64,000 bases of DNA from Syntrophobacteraceae bacterium (GTDB lineage Bacteria > Desulfobacterota > Syntrophobacteria > Syntrophobacterales > Syntrophobacteraceae), in contig JALOOX010000004.1 in the NCBI GenBank assembly GCA_025454175.1, positions 1 to 64,000 of the forward strand. Reading direction: 5' to 3'. This document shows positions 19,088-27,575 of the stretch, in pieces. The position numbers and the translations under genes were made by a program. The notes under the pieces are model-generated. The model saw nothing but the letters and a program-made list of their open reading frames with translations, had not been told where the DNA came from and ran no database searches. Within the stretch, counting starts at the first letter, position 1; every line of letters begins with the position of its first letter.

Positions 19088-20131
19088 ATGGAGCAGGCAG
19101 GCACGATCGCTTTCAACTCAGGTGCAGTTCCACACCCTGTGACGAGCGGGCCTGACGCCATCAAAGAGCGCATATTCAGTCAGATTCGATCAGACCTGGA
19201 GAGAATCGAGGCCGAAATTGAGCGGCAGCTCACGACCAGGATTCCCATGATTTCGCTGGTGGGGCGTTACATCATGGGCAGTGGCGGAAAGAGGCTGAGG
19301 CCGCTCCTGATGATCCTCGCCGCTCGTCTCTGCGGCTACAGAGGCAAGCGAGACGCGGCGTTGTCCGTCGTTTTCGAGTTTGTCCATGCCGCAACGCTGC
19401 TTCACGACGACGTCGTGGATCACGCCGAGGTTCGCCGAAGCAAGCCCGCGGCCAATACCATCTGGGGAAATCCAGCCGTTGTCCTCATCGGCGACTTCCT
19501 CTATTCAAAAGCCATTCTCATGGCGGTTGGGCATGACAAGCTCAGCATCCTGGAAGTGCTCACCGATGCCACGACCAAGATGGCCGAAGGTGAAGTGCTT
19601 CAGCTCATCAACTCCGACAACCTGGAAATAGATGAAAGGGAATACCTGGAGGTCGTTACCCGCAAGACCGCCGTGCTCATCAGCGCTGCGTGTCAAATTG
19701 GCGGATTGTTCGCCTCGGGATCGCCCTCGCATGTGGAGGCCCTGAGGGAGTACGGTCACCACTTGGGCATAGCTTTTCAACTCATCGACGACACCCTCGA
19801 CTATACCGGAGATCTCAAGGAGCTTGGGAAGCCGGTGGGCAACGACATCCAGGAAGGCAAAGTGACGCTTCCCCTGATTGTGGCCTTGCAGAACGGAGAC
19901 GCGGCCGCCACCGCGAGGTTGCGGGAGATCTTCGGCGCGGACGAAATTCTCCGGGAAGATTTTCTGGAAGCCAGAGACCTCGTGATCCGGGCCGGCGGCA
20001 TCGACTACACCCAACGCCTTGCCCTGGAGCACGTCAATGAGGCCAAGGAGGCTCTTAGCGCCTTCGCTCCTCACCCCACGCGCGACCTTCTGCTCGATAT
20101 AGCGGATTATGTAGTGTTTAGAAGGGCTTGA
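19088..20131 (+). CDS. Trans-polyprenyl diphosphate synthase (IspB-like)
   Basis: A 347-residue all-helical prenyl synthase. The first Asp-rich motif is LLHDDVVDHAEVRR (about residues 104-117) and the second is LIDDTLDYTGD (about 231-241). GGKRLRPLLM is the homoallylic substrate-binding segment. The length and motifs fit long-chain (octaprenyl/nonaprenyl/heptaprenyl) synthases that make the menaquinone side chain, rather than short farnesyl synthases; chain length cannot be read from sequence alone. The frame is open to 18938, but the ATG at 19088 follows CGAGGAGCC. Confidence 0.9.
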   Translation: MEQAGTIAFNSGAVPHPVTSGPDAIKERIFSQIRSDLERIEAEIERQLTTRIPMISLVGRYIMGSGGKRLRPLLMILAARLCGYRGKRDAALSVVFEFVHAATLLHDDVVDHAEVRRSKPAANTIWGNPAVVLIGDFLYSKAILMAVGHDKLSILEVLTDATTKMAEGEVLQLINSDNLEIDEREYLEVVTRKTAVLISAACQIGGLFASGSPSHVEALREYGHHLGIAFQLIDDTLDYTGDLKELGKPVGNDIQEGKVTLPLIVALQNGDAAATARLREIFGADEILREDFLEARDLVIRAGGIDYTQRLALEHVNEAKEALSAFAPHPTRDLLLDIADYVVFRRA

Positions 20132-20351
20132 ACAAATACCAGTCATCGATCCCGATCCCTCCATCGCCACGGTTCCATCCCCCGGGTCCTCCGACCTGCG
20201 GGCTCCGTTCAGGCCGGTCCTCGGTTGAAGCCTTGTTTCAGTGTTTTGATCATGATACTTAAGTCAGGATTTGATCGACATCATTGCAGGCTTTGGACCG
20301 GGCAAGGCAGCCCCGAGCCCCGGCTTCCCGCCGATTCGAAAGTGCGGCATC
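20132..20351 (+). other. Intergenic region before the siroheme gene
   Basis: 220 bases with no convincing gene. TTGTTT near 20234 with TACTTA 17 bases further on is a poor promoter match. The frame of the following gene stays open back to a TTG at 20271, so part of this stretch may be coding if that start is used. Nothing else is seen. Confidence 0.35.
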
Positions 20352-21068
20352 ATGCAGAGCTCAGCGGCAGGTCCAGGTTGGAATCGATACTACCCGATGT
20401 TTATCTCCCTGACCGGCCGTGATTGCCTGATCGTGGGCGGCGGGGCCGTTGGGGAGCGGAAAGCGAGGCGCCTTCTGGGTTATGGCGCCCGGGTCTTCCT
20501 GGTGGCCGAGGGGCTGACCCCATGGCTTCAGGATCAATTGGACATCCGGCGGGTGTCTCTGCTCGGGAATCGATACAGTACCGATCTGCTCAAGGGTATG
20601 GCTCTGGTTTTTGCGGCAACCAATGACAAACTCGTCAATCGTCGGATTGCCGAAGACGCTCGAAGGATGGGTGTCTGGTGCAACATGGCCACGGATCCCG
20701 AGCTGGGGGACTTCCTCCTTCCGTCCATTTACGAGCAGGGGCCGCTCTGCATCGCTTTCAGCACGGGGGGCATGGCGCCCGGAGTGGCCAGGCTCATCCG
20801 GGAGCAGTTCGAGAAGGATTTTGGTCCTGAATGGATTGCAGCGCTCGATTTTCTCGGCAGGTTGAGGAAGGCCGTCAAGAACCTGGAATTATCGGAATCG
20901 GAGACTCAGCGGATTTTCACTGAACTGGCAAAGCTCTCCATCCACAGCCGCATTCTCGAGATGGATCACGAGGGGATGGTCGAGGCCGTCACCGCCGTAT
21001 GTCGGCCGCGACTCGATGCCGAACAGATTCGAGCCCTTTGGGAAGACGCATGGAAGCCGCTCTCCTGA
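20352..21068 (+). CDS. Precorrin-2 dehydrogenase / sirohydrochlorin ferrochelatase-like (Met8/CysG N-domain)
   Basis: About 238 residues with the Met8/CysG N-terminal fold. YYPMFISLTGRDCLIVGGGAVG gives the NAD-binding Rossmann motif near residues 15-36, and GVWCNMATDPELGDFLLPS is the family motif in the active-site region. It would oxidise precorrin-2 to sirohydrochlorin and may insert iron to make siroheme. No methyltransferase domain is attached. The start is ambiguous (TTG 20271, ATG 20352, ATG 20397); 20352 keeps the conserved N-terminus. It overlaps the next gene by 19 bases, and the cluster continues into hemA. Confidence 0.87.
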   Translation: MQSSAAGPGWNRYYPMFISLTGRDCLIVGGGAVGERKARRLLGYGARVFLVAEGLTPWLQDQLDIRRVSLLGNRYSTDLLKGMALVFAATNDKLVNRRIAEDARRMGVWCNMATDPELGDFLLPSIYEQGPLCIAFSTGGMAPGVARLIREQFEKDFGPEWIAALDFLGRLRKAVKNLELSESETQRIFTELAKLSIHSRILEMDHEGMVEAVTAVCRPRLDAEQIRALWEDAWKPLS

Positions 21069-21871
21069 TCACAACCACCGTATGCTACCTGTGCGGCACC
21101 GTAGGGTACCTGATCTACCTGTTCAAGGAGGAGGACCCGATTCATCGGACTGCCTGGGCCTTCCTTGTGCTGGGTGCTCTCGTGCACATCTCCGCCATCC
21201 TGACCCGTTCCGGCCGGGAGGGACATCTGGCCGTTTCAGACAGCGCCGAGGCCCTGTCTTTCTTTGCCTTTATCCTCGTCACGACCTACCTCTTTGCGCA
21301 GGTCCGCTTTCACATAAGAATCCTGGGCTCCATTGTAGCTCCCATTGCGGTGCTGTCCATGCTGGGCTCATCCCTGCTCCCCGCTGATATGGTGCCCAAG
21401 ACCGGAATCATCAAGAGCACATGGGTTGCACTTCACGTGACACTGCTCTTTTCCGCCAACGCCCTGTTCGCTCTCGCCTTCAGCGCGGGAGTCATGTATC
21501 TCCTGCAGGAGCGACACATCAAACGGAAAAGTCTCGGACGACTCTATCTGCGCCTTCCTTCCCTGGAAAGGCTGGACCGAATCAACTATGTTTGTATCGT
21601 CATCGGTTTTCCTCTCATGACGCTTGGCCTTGTGTCGGGCTTCGCCTACGCCGGCGCGGTATGGCCTTCCTTGTGGAGCTGGGACCCGAAAGAGATCTTC
21701 GCCGTGGTCACATGGGGCATTTATGCCGTCCTGCTTCATGAACGGCTGGCGGTCGGTTGGAGAGGGCGTCGCGCCGCATGGCTCGCTATCTTTGGTTTCA
21801 GTGCCGTATTGGTGACCTTTCTTGGCGTCAATCTGTTTATGGAGGGACACCATGCGGATTTTGTCAGGTGA
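21050..21871 (+). CDS. HemX/CcsA-like cytochrome c assembly membrane protein
   Basis: A 273-residue polytopic protein with about eight membrane segments and the late motif WPSLWSWDPKEIFAVVTWG (residues about 205-223), the WWD-like signature of the CcsA/CcmC/HemX family that handles haem in the membrane. Its position between the siroheme gene and hemA matches hemX in other bacteria, where the protein influences GluTR level, but cytochrome c biogenesis is equally possible. The ATG at 21050 overlaps the upstream gene by 19 bases and has GGGAAGACGC before it. Confidence 0.85.
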   Translation: MEAALLITTTVCYLCGTVGYLIYLFKEEDPIHRTAWAFLVLGALVHISAILTRSGREGHLAVSDSAEALSFFAFILVTTYLFAQVRFHIRILGSIVAPIAVLSMLGSSLLPADMVPKTGIIKSTWVALHVTLLFSANALFALAFSAGVMYLLQERHIKRKSLGRLYLRLPSLERLDRINYVCIVIGFPLMTLGLVSGFAYAGAVWPSLWSWDPKEIFAVVTWGIYAVLLHERLAVGWRGRRAAWLAIFGFSAVLVTFLGVNLFMEGHHADFVR

Positions 21872-21880
21872 TATGAATCC

Positions 21881-23236
21881 ATGGGGCGCATCGGTCTGCT
21901 CGGCATGAATCATAAATCTGCTCCCGTGGAGATACGCGAGCAGCTGGCCCTGGCGTGCCGGGGCGAGGCCCATCCTCTCCAGGCTCTGCCGCGGCTCGAG
22001 TGCGTCGGTGAGCTCTTTGCGCTCTCCACATGCAATCGAGTTGAATTACTCTTCACGTGCGAGACCCTCGACCCGGCGGTCAGGGAGCTCAAAGCGGTCC
22101 TTTTGAGCCACCTGGGACATGCCGGAGCCAGTCATCTCGATCAATATTTCTACTTGCATCAGGACATCGACGCCGTGGAGCATCTGTTCCGGGTGGCATC
22201 GAGCCTGGATTCCATGGTGGTGGGAGAGCCTCAGATTCTGGGTCAGATCAAGGCTGCTTATCGGGAGGCCACCGAATACCGTACGGTAGGGGTGATTCTG
22301 AACCGCCTGCTCCACAAATCCTTTTCCGTCGCAAAGCGGGTACGCTCTGAAACCCGCATCGGCTCCCTTGCGGTTTCCATCAGTTATGCAGCCGTCGAAC
22401 TGGCTCGCAAGATCTTCGGAGACTTGAGAGAGAAGCGCATCCTGCTCATCGGTGCCGGCGAAATGGCCGAACTGGCGGCAGAGCACCTGCGGGCTCAGGG
22501 GGTGCGGCGGATGTTCGTCGCCAACCGAACTGTGGAGCGCGCCATTGAGCTTGCCAGGCAGTTCAAGGCCGATTCGATCCCGTTTTCCCACATCCTCGAC
22601 ACGCTGAAATCCGTGGACATCGTCATCTCGTCGACAGGCTCCACGGAGCCCATCCTGACCCACGGGGACATCAAATCCCGCATGCGTGAGAGGCGCAATC
22701 GACCACTTTTTTTCATCGACATTGCCGTTCCGAGAGACGTGGAATCGCGCGTCAACGAGATTGACAATGTTTATCTTTATGACATTGACGACCTCAAAGG
22801 CATTGTCGAGCTCAACAAGGAGGAGCGCCAGAGGGAGGCGGAGCGTGCCCATCACATCATTGCCGAGGAGGCGCTCAAGTTCACCCGCTGGCTGAGCACC
22901 CTCGACGTGGTCCCCACCATTGTTGCACTGAGAAGGAAGGCGGAGATCATCCGACAGAATGAGCTCAATAAGACGCTTTCACATCTTCCCCACTTCTCGG
23001 AAAAGGACAGACAGGCTATTGTTCTTCTCACGGAATCCATCGTCAAGAAGCTGCTGCACAACCCAATAGTGTTCCTCAAGAAGAAATCAGATCGAGACTC
23101 CAAGCAGCAGGTCATGGATTTCGCCCAGCAGCTCTTCAATCTCACCGACGGAGCGGAGTTGAACGGTTCGACGCTGGAGGTGGAGGAGGCATCGTACCAG
23201 GGCGATTTGGAAGCCTTTAAATTCAGCGAGAAATGA
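21881..23236 (+). CDS. hemA: Glutamyl-tRNA reductase
   Basis: A 451-residue GluTR that reduces Glu-tRNA to glutamate-1-semialdehyde, the first committed tetrapyrrole step of the C5 pathway. LGMNHKSAPVEIRE is the N-terminus, and STCNRVELL contains the catalytic Cys (C51). VVGEPQILGQIKAAY and the NADPH-binding LLIGAGEMAELAAEHL follow. It lies ten bases after the HemX-like gene. The partner enzyme HemL is encoded near 38-39 kb on the other strand. Confidence 0.97.
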   Translation: MGRIGLLGMNHKSAPVEIREQLALACRGEAHPLQALPRLECVGELFALSTCNRVELLFTCETLDPAVRELKAVLLSHLGHAGASHLDQYFYLHQDIDAVEHLFRVASSLDSMVVGEPQILGQIKAAYREATEYRTVGVILNRLLHKSFSVAKRVRSETRIGSLAVSISYAAVELARKIFGDLREKRILLIGAGEMAELAAEHLRAQGVRRMFVANRTVERAIELARQFKADSIPFSHILDTLKSVDIVISSTGSTEPILTHGDIKSRMRERRNRPLFFIDIAVPRDVESRVNEIDNVYLYDIDDLKGIVELNKEERQREAERAHHIIAEEALKFTRWLSTLDVVPTIVALRRKAEIIRQNELNKTLSHLPHFSEKDRQAIVLLTESIVKKLLHNPIVFLKKKSDRDSKQQVMDFAQQLFNLTDGAELNGSTLEVEEASYQGDLEAFKFSEK

Positions 23237-23251
23237 ACAAGGTGTGATTCC

Positions 23252-23650
23252 ATGGCTGATATCATCGAATTCGGAAAGAAGGCCCAGAGTCTGAAGTCGG
23301 TCCGTGATGCCGACGAAAGAGCGAGGAAGATCGAGGCTCTCCGCAAGATCATTCAGTGTCAGCGGTGCGCCATGAAATGCGCCAAGTGCGGAGTCCAGAT
23401 TGACAGGGAAGGACGTGAACCGGCAAGATATGTTCTGCCTTTTCGCTTTTGCCAGAATTGCCAGGAAGAGTACGATGAATACCGGGAACGGTTGGAGAAG
23501 AGGACGTTGCTCCCAAGGTATTATTGGCACAATGAGCTTTGGATGGCCGCCTGGAACAGTTGGATCGAGCACCAGAAGACCCTGGATGAGTATCGCCTCT
23601 CCAAGGAGTTTCTTCAGCTCCTGCGCGAGGTGGAAGAGCTTACTCAATGA
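23252..23650 (+). CDS. Hypothetical zinc-ribbon-like protein
   Basis: 132 residues. The central part carries six Cys: CQRCAMKCAKCG around residues 36-47 and FCQNCQEEYDEY around 67-78, a possible treble-clef or zinc-ribbon. The flanks are charged and helical (Lys/Arg/Glu-rich), with an aromatic patch YYWHNELWMAAWNSW. I do not recognise the family. It follows hemA by 15 bases and precedes tatA by 42, so it probably belongs to that operon. A nucleic-acid or regulatory role is only a guess. Confidence 0.72.
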   Translation: MADIIEFGKKAQSLKSVRDADERARKIEALRKIIQCQRCAMKCAKCGVQIDREGREPARYVLPFRFCQNCQEEYDEYRERLEKRTLLPRYYWHNELWMAAWNSWIEHQKTLDEYRLSKEFLQLLREVEELTQ

Positions 23651-23692
23651 ATCTCACTTGAATCTCAATCGTTTGAGTGAAGGAGCGTTTAC

Positions 23693-23902
23693 ATGATTGG
23701 CGGAATGGGAATGCCTGAACTGATCGTCATCCTGGTTATCGTTCTCGTCATTTTCGGAGCGGGAAAGCTGCCCGAGATCGGAGCGGGCTTGGGCAAGGGA
23801 ATCAAGAACTTCAAGAAGGCGACCCAGGATCCTCTCGATCTGCCCGAGGACAAATCCGAGCGGATCGAGAGCAACAGCGATTCAAAGGAAAAGACGACCT
23901 AG
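23693..23902 (+). CDS. tatA: Sec-independent translocase protein TatA
   Basis: 69 residues. The N-terminal membrane helix is [20 protein letters not shown] with the [10 protein letters not shown] hinge, followed by the amphipathic helix ([12 protein letters not shown]) and an acidic tail, the TatA/E layout. It multimerises with TatC to export folded, often cofactor-bearing proteins. AAGGAGCG lies before the ATG. TatC is not in the window. The stop codon touches the left arm of a palindromic repeat. Confidence 0.93.
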   Translation: MIGGMGMPELIVILVIVLVIFGAGKLPEIGAGLGKGIKNFKKATQDPLDLPEDKSERIESNSDSKEKTT

Positions 23903-24034
23903 GAGGCTGTCCGACAATGTCTCCGGAACGTTATTCCGGCGAAAGCCGGAATCCAGAACTCCGCATGCCTGCTGGCTCCCGGCTTTCGCCGGGATGACAA
24001 CGGAAGGCGATGTGCCCGTTCTCGGACAGCCTCC
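23902..24034. repeat. Nested inverted repeat, MITE/REP-like element
   Basis: The outer arms are perfect 13-base inverted repeats, GGAGGCTGTCCGA (23902-23914) and TCGGACAGCCTCC (24022-24034 less one flank base). Inside, two self-complementary blocks, CCGGCGAAAGCCGG (about 23937-23950) and CCGGCTTTCGCCGG (about 23979-23992), are reverse complements of each other. The inner pair resembles the dispersed ATTCCGGCGAAAGCCGGAAT-type palindromes seen in many proteobacteria. It starts at the tatA stop codon and could act as a terminator; it has no ORF of its own. Confidence 0.7.
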
Positions 24035-24181
24035 CAGCCCGGAATCCGGATTTCCCCAGCCCGGAGGGCGGCTGAGCCGAAGCAGGACCCTCGTGAGCTG
24101 GGGGGCCGCAAAGCTGGGGATGCCCCCTGCATCGCCGGTTTTGTGTTTGGGTATTGAAGTCAGGATGCCCGGGCCAGGTTT
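24035..24181. other. Intergenic tail behind the repeat
   Basis: This stretch lies between the repeat and the convergent ssb gene. It has further short GC-rich palindromic pieces (CCCAGCCCGG, CAGCCCGGAGGGCGGCTGAG) but no gene and no T-tract terminator I can defend. Confidence 0.35.
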
Positions 24182-24649
24182 TTAGAAAGGAACGTCGTCA
24201 TCCGGCGCGCCGGGGTCCGGAGGGAGGTAATCCGGAAGCGGTTGTGCTTCAGCCGCGGGGCGCCCTCTTGCTCCATAATCGGCCTGACCGCTCTGGGTCT
24301 GACCGCTGGATTCTCCAGGACCACCCAGGAACTGAATGTCGCGGGCCACCACTTCCGTGGTAGAGCGCTTTGTTCCCTGCTGGTCCTCCCATTGGCGCGT
24401 GCGCAGCTTACCTTCCACATAGACGAGCTTGCCTTTGTTGAGGTAGGTCCCGCAACGCTCGGCCATCTTCTCATAGACGACTATTCGATGCCACTCGGGC
24501 CGCTCTTCCCAGGTCCCCTCAGCCGTTTTGAACGGCTCGTTGGTTGCCAGATTGAAGTTGGCGACAGCCGTCCCGTTCGCCGTGTAACGAACCTCGGCAT
24601 CACTTCCAAGACGACCAACAAGAATCACTTTGTTCACCCCCCTGGCCAT
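24182..24649 (-). CDS. ssb: Single-stranded DNA-binding protein
   Basis: A 155-residue SSB. The OB-fold occupies about residues 1-105 (GVNKVILVGRLGSDAEVRYT; WHRIVVYEKMAERCGTYLNK; YVEGKLRTRQWED). A Gly/Pro/Gln linker and the acidic tip DDDVPF follow, the site that recruits repair and replication partners. It binds single-stranded DNA as a tetramer. The minus-strand ATG has CAGGAGAACAATGTC upstream. The gene stands alone, convergent with tatA and divergent from plsC. Confidence 0.97.
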   Translation of the reverse strand: MARGVNKVILVGRLGSDAEVRYTANGTAVANFNLATNEPFKTAEGTWEERPEWHRIVVYEKMAERCGTYLNKGKLVYVEGKLRTRQWEDQQGTKRSTTEVVARDIQFLGGPGESSGQTQSGQADYGARGRPAAEAQPLPDYLPPDPGAPDDDVPF

Positions 24650-24829
24650 GACATTGTTCTCCTGAATGGGTTGATGATCATTGCTGACAATGCAGCTCCT
24701 TCAACACAGCCCTTGAATCCATACATCTTCCGCGCCTCGGGGCGGCATCCGCCCCCGATGAGCCCAATCCCTTTCATCAATCGGGAGTGTAACTTCTTCC
24801 CTTCAAACCCAAAGCAAAAAAATGGTTAG

Positions 24830-24858
24830 TTGACTGAAAGGGCGAAACAGTTTAAATT
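24830..24858 (+). promoter_or_regulatory. Predicted sigma-70 promoter upstream of plsC
   Basis: TTGACT (24830-24835) and TAAATT (24853-24858) are separated by exactly 17 bases, a good sigma-70 match, in the AT-rich 356-base gap between divergent ssb and plsC. The predicted transcript would have a leader of about 140 bases before plsC. The remainder of the gap shows no gene. Confidence 0.6.
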
Positions 24859-25005
24859 TTTGGGCCTGTCAAGTACCAACATATTGTTTTCATGAGGAAT
24901 ATCCTGAGTTGGAGTGTGACAGGCCAGCTTCCAACCGTGAGGCGGATCACTTGAGACGCACGACTTCGACTATATTACATTTCACGGAATAAAAAGGGAA
25001 CTGGA

Positions 25006-25764
25006 ATGAGGGCTGTCAGATCGGTCTTCTTTTATGTGGTTTTGTTCCTGTTCACCGTTTACTGTGGAGTGTGTGCTTACACGGTTTATCGACTTACGGG
25101 AAGGGCCGAGAAAGCCCATGCCGTTGCCAGACTCTGGGCCAGGGTTAACCTTCGGATGGCGGGGACCCGGATTCATGTCGAGGGAGTTGATCGGCTCAAG
25201 GGCGAACAGGCCTACATCTATGCGGCAAACCACCAGAGCCTGTTCGATATTTTTGCCTTGCTCGCCGCGATCCCCTATCCCTTTCGCTGGCTGGCCAAGG
25301 AGGAGCTTTTCAGGATCCCGGTCCTTGGACTTGCCATGGAAGCGTGCGGCGCCATTCCCATCGACCGCGGGGACAGGCACAAGGCTTTCGACAGCATCAA
25401 CCGTGCGGCGGAGCGCGCCCGATTGGGCGCATCGATTTTCATCTTTCCAGAGGGAACGCGGAGTCTGGACGGGATCCTGCGGGATTTCAAGACGGGTGGA
25501 TTCATCCTGGCCATCAAATCCCAGCAGCCCGTTGTTCCCGTGACCATCAGCGGATCCCATGGAGTCATGCCCAAGCGGGGAGAGTGGAAGATACGGCCGG
25601 GAGTCATATTCATGAGGATATCCGACCCGATCCCCACCGAGGGGCTCACCGTGAGGGATCGGGACCGGCTCATCCGCTGGGTTCGGGGAGCGATCAGGAA
25701 GCATCTGCCCGCGGGCGAGGGAGGGATCGTTCCCGATGAAAGGCCCGTCCATCGCCAGGTTTGA
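25006..25764 (+). CDS. plsC: 1-acyl-sn-glycerol-3-phosphate acyltransferase
   Basis: A 252-residue membrane acyltransferase making phosphatidic acid. An N-terminal hydrophobic helix (VFFYVVLFLFTVYCGVCAY) precedes the catalytic NHQSLFD (H-x4-D, about residues 75-81) and the substrate-binding FPEGTRS (about 147-153). Both are textbook PlsC motifs. A consensus promoter lies upstream. The rnj gene follows after 49 bases. Confidence 0.92.
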   Translation: MRAVRSVFFYVVLFLFTVYCGVCAYTVYRLTGRAEKAHAVARLWARVNLRMAGTRIHVEGVDRLKGEQAYIYAANHQSLFDIFALLAAIPYPFRWLAKEELFRIPVLGLAMEACGAIPIDRGDRHKAFDSINRAAERARLGASIFIFPEGTRSLDGILRDFKTGGFILAIKSQQPVVPVTISGSHGVMPKRGEWKIRPGVIFMRISDPIPTEGLTVRDRDRLIRWVRGAIRKHLPAGEGGIVPDERPVHRQV

Positions 25765-25813
25765 GATTTGACCCAAGGACTTGACCCAAAGACCATACAA
25801 CACGGTGAACCCG

Positions 25814-27487
25814 ATGAAAAATACCAACGGCTCGTCTCTGAAGTTCATTCCCCTCGGGGGACTCGGCGAGATAGGCCTCAACATGATGGTCCTGGAGCTC
25901 GATCAGGACATTCTCCTGATCGATGCCGGCCTGATGTTTCCCGAAGACGACATGTTCGGCGTCGATATTGTGATCCCGGATTTCAGCTACCTCCAGAAAA
26001 ACAGGGATCGCGTGCGGGGACTCATCGTGACTCACGGACACGAGGATCACATCGGCGCCATCCCTTTCCTCCTCCGCGATTTGAATACACCCATTCACGC
26101 AACGCCATTGACCGCGGCCCTGATTCGCGAAAAGCTTCGGGAGCACGGTTTGCTCGAACGCTCTCTCATCCATGAAAGGAGACCGAGAGAGGTTTTCAGC
26201 ATCGGCGCCTTCGAAATCGAGCTCATTCAGGTCTGTCACAGCATCCCGGATTGCGTGGGGCTTGCCGTTCGCACTCCTTTCGGAGTGTTGATCCATTCGG
26301 GCGACTTCAAGATCGACCACACTCCCGTCGATGACAAGCGCTTTGACATGGCGCGCTTCGGCGCCTATGGCGAGGAGGGCGTCCTGGCGCTTCTGTCCGA
26401 CTCCACCAACGTGGAGAGAGTCGGTTACACTCTTTCGGAAAAGGATGTTGGAGCCACGCTTCACGAGATTTTCAAGGGATGCTCGGGAAGGATCATCGTG
26501 GCGGTATTCGCCAGCAACCTGCATCGCATCCAGCAGGTCATCCACCTGGCGCGTGAATTCGGAAGGAAGGTCCTCCTCAACGGGAAGTCCATGCTGACCA
26601 ATGTTCGCCTGGCCAGGGAGCTGAATTACCTGGATTTCCCTGCAGGGCAGGAGATCTCTCTGCCCGAGCTCTCGCGGATGGCCGACAGCAAGGTGTTGAT
26701 GCTCACGACGGGCAGCCAGGGTGAGCCCATGAGCGCCCTGAGTCGCATGGCATTTAATGATCACAAGAAGTTGAAGGTCAAGCCCGGCGACACGATCATA
26801 CTTTCCTCAAAGTTCATTCCCGGCAACGAGCGGACCATTCAGAAGATCATCAACCATCTGTATCGACAGGGGGCCGAGGTCATCTACGAGCAGGTGCGGG
26901 ACATCCATGTTTCGGGGCATGCCTACCGCGAGGAGCTCAAAACCCTGATCAACGTGGTCAGGCCGCGTTTCTTCATTCCCATTCACGGTGAATTCCGGCA
27001 CCTGGTCAAGCATCGCCAGCTGGCCACCGTCATGGGGATCGCCCCCGAAAACTGTCTGCTCGTCGAAAACGGCGACATCCTGTCGCTGACGGCCAATGAG
27101 GCTTTCATCGAAGGCCAGATCGAAACGGGGCGGGTCTTCGTGGACGGAAAAGGGGTCGGTGATATTGGAGGACTGGTGCTCCGGGATCGCAGACACCTTT
27201 CGGAGGATGGGCTTGTCATCGCCTTCGTGGTCATAGACCAGGACACCAAGGAGATCCTGAGCGGTCCTGATATCCTGAGCCGGGGCTTCATCCACGAGGG
27301 GACGAAAGCCGAGATCCTGGACACAGCCAAATGCGTCATTCTCGAGATCTTCGACCGCCTGCACCAGGGTGACTTCGATATGGACTGCGTCGACCTGCAG
27401 AATGAGATCAAGCGTGAGCTCAGGCGTTTTTTCAGCCGTATTCTCGATCGACGCCCGGTCATTCACCCCATCGTGGTGGACGTTTAG
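25814..27487 (+). CDS. rnj: Ribonuclease J
   Basis: A 557-residue metallo-beta-lactamase/beta-CASP RNase. FIPLGGLGEIGLNMMVLE is at the N-terminus, and the zinc-binding HGHEDHIGA lies near residue 74. LLSDSTNVERVGYT, PGNERTIQKIINHL and the late PIHGEFRHLVKHR are family signatures. RNase J acts as endonuclease and 5' to 3' exonuclease in RNA decay. The start at ATG 25814 gives the standard N-terminus; a TTG at 25781 would add 11 residues. Its presence together with an RNase G gene in the same window gives the organism both decay systems. Confidence 0.94.
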   Translation: MKNTNGSSLKFIPLGGLGEIGLNMMVLELDQDILLIDAGLMFPEDDMFGVDIVIPDFSYLQKNRDRVRGLIVTHGHEDHIGAIPFLLRDLNTPIHATPLTAALIREKLREHGLLERSLIHERRPREVFSIGAFEIELIQVCHSIPDCVGLAVRTPFGVLIHSGDFKIDHTPVDDKRFDMARFGAYGEEGVLALLSDSTNVERVGYTLSEKDVGATLHEIFKGCSGRIIVAVFASNLHRIQQVIHLAREFGRKVLLNGKSMLTNVRLARELNYLDFPAGQEISLPELSRMADSKVLMLTTGSQGEPMSALSRMAFNDHKKLKVKPGDTIILSSKFIPGNERTIQKIINHLYRQGAEVIYEQVRDIHVSGHAYREELKTLINVVRPRFFIPIHGEFRHLVKHRQLATVMGIAPENCLLVENGDILSLTANEAFIEGQIETGRVFVDGKGVGDIGGLVLRDRRHLSEDGLVIAFVVIDQDTKEILSGPDILSRGFIHEGTKAEILDTAKCVILEIFDRLHQGDFDMDCVDLQNEIKRELRRFFSRILDRRPVIHPIVVDV

Positions 27488-27575
27488 ACCCACTGATGCC
27501 GGCGCATGAGCCCGATCCCGCTGATCGGATCGAAAAGGCCCGTTGCCGGATGATACAGTACTATCGAGGGTTTTA

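Noticed and set aside
23899-24132. Minus-strand ORF containing RKPGASRHAEFWIPAFAG
   Set aside because: This is the well-known translated look of a palindromic repeat, not a gene.
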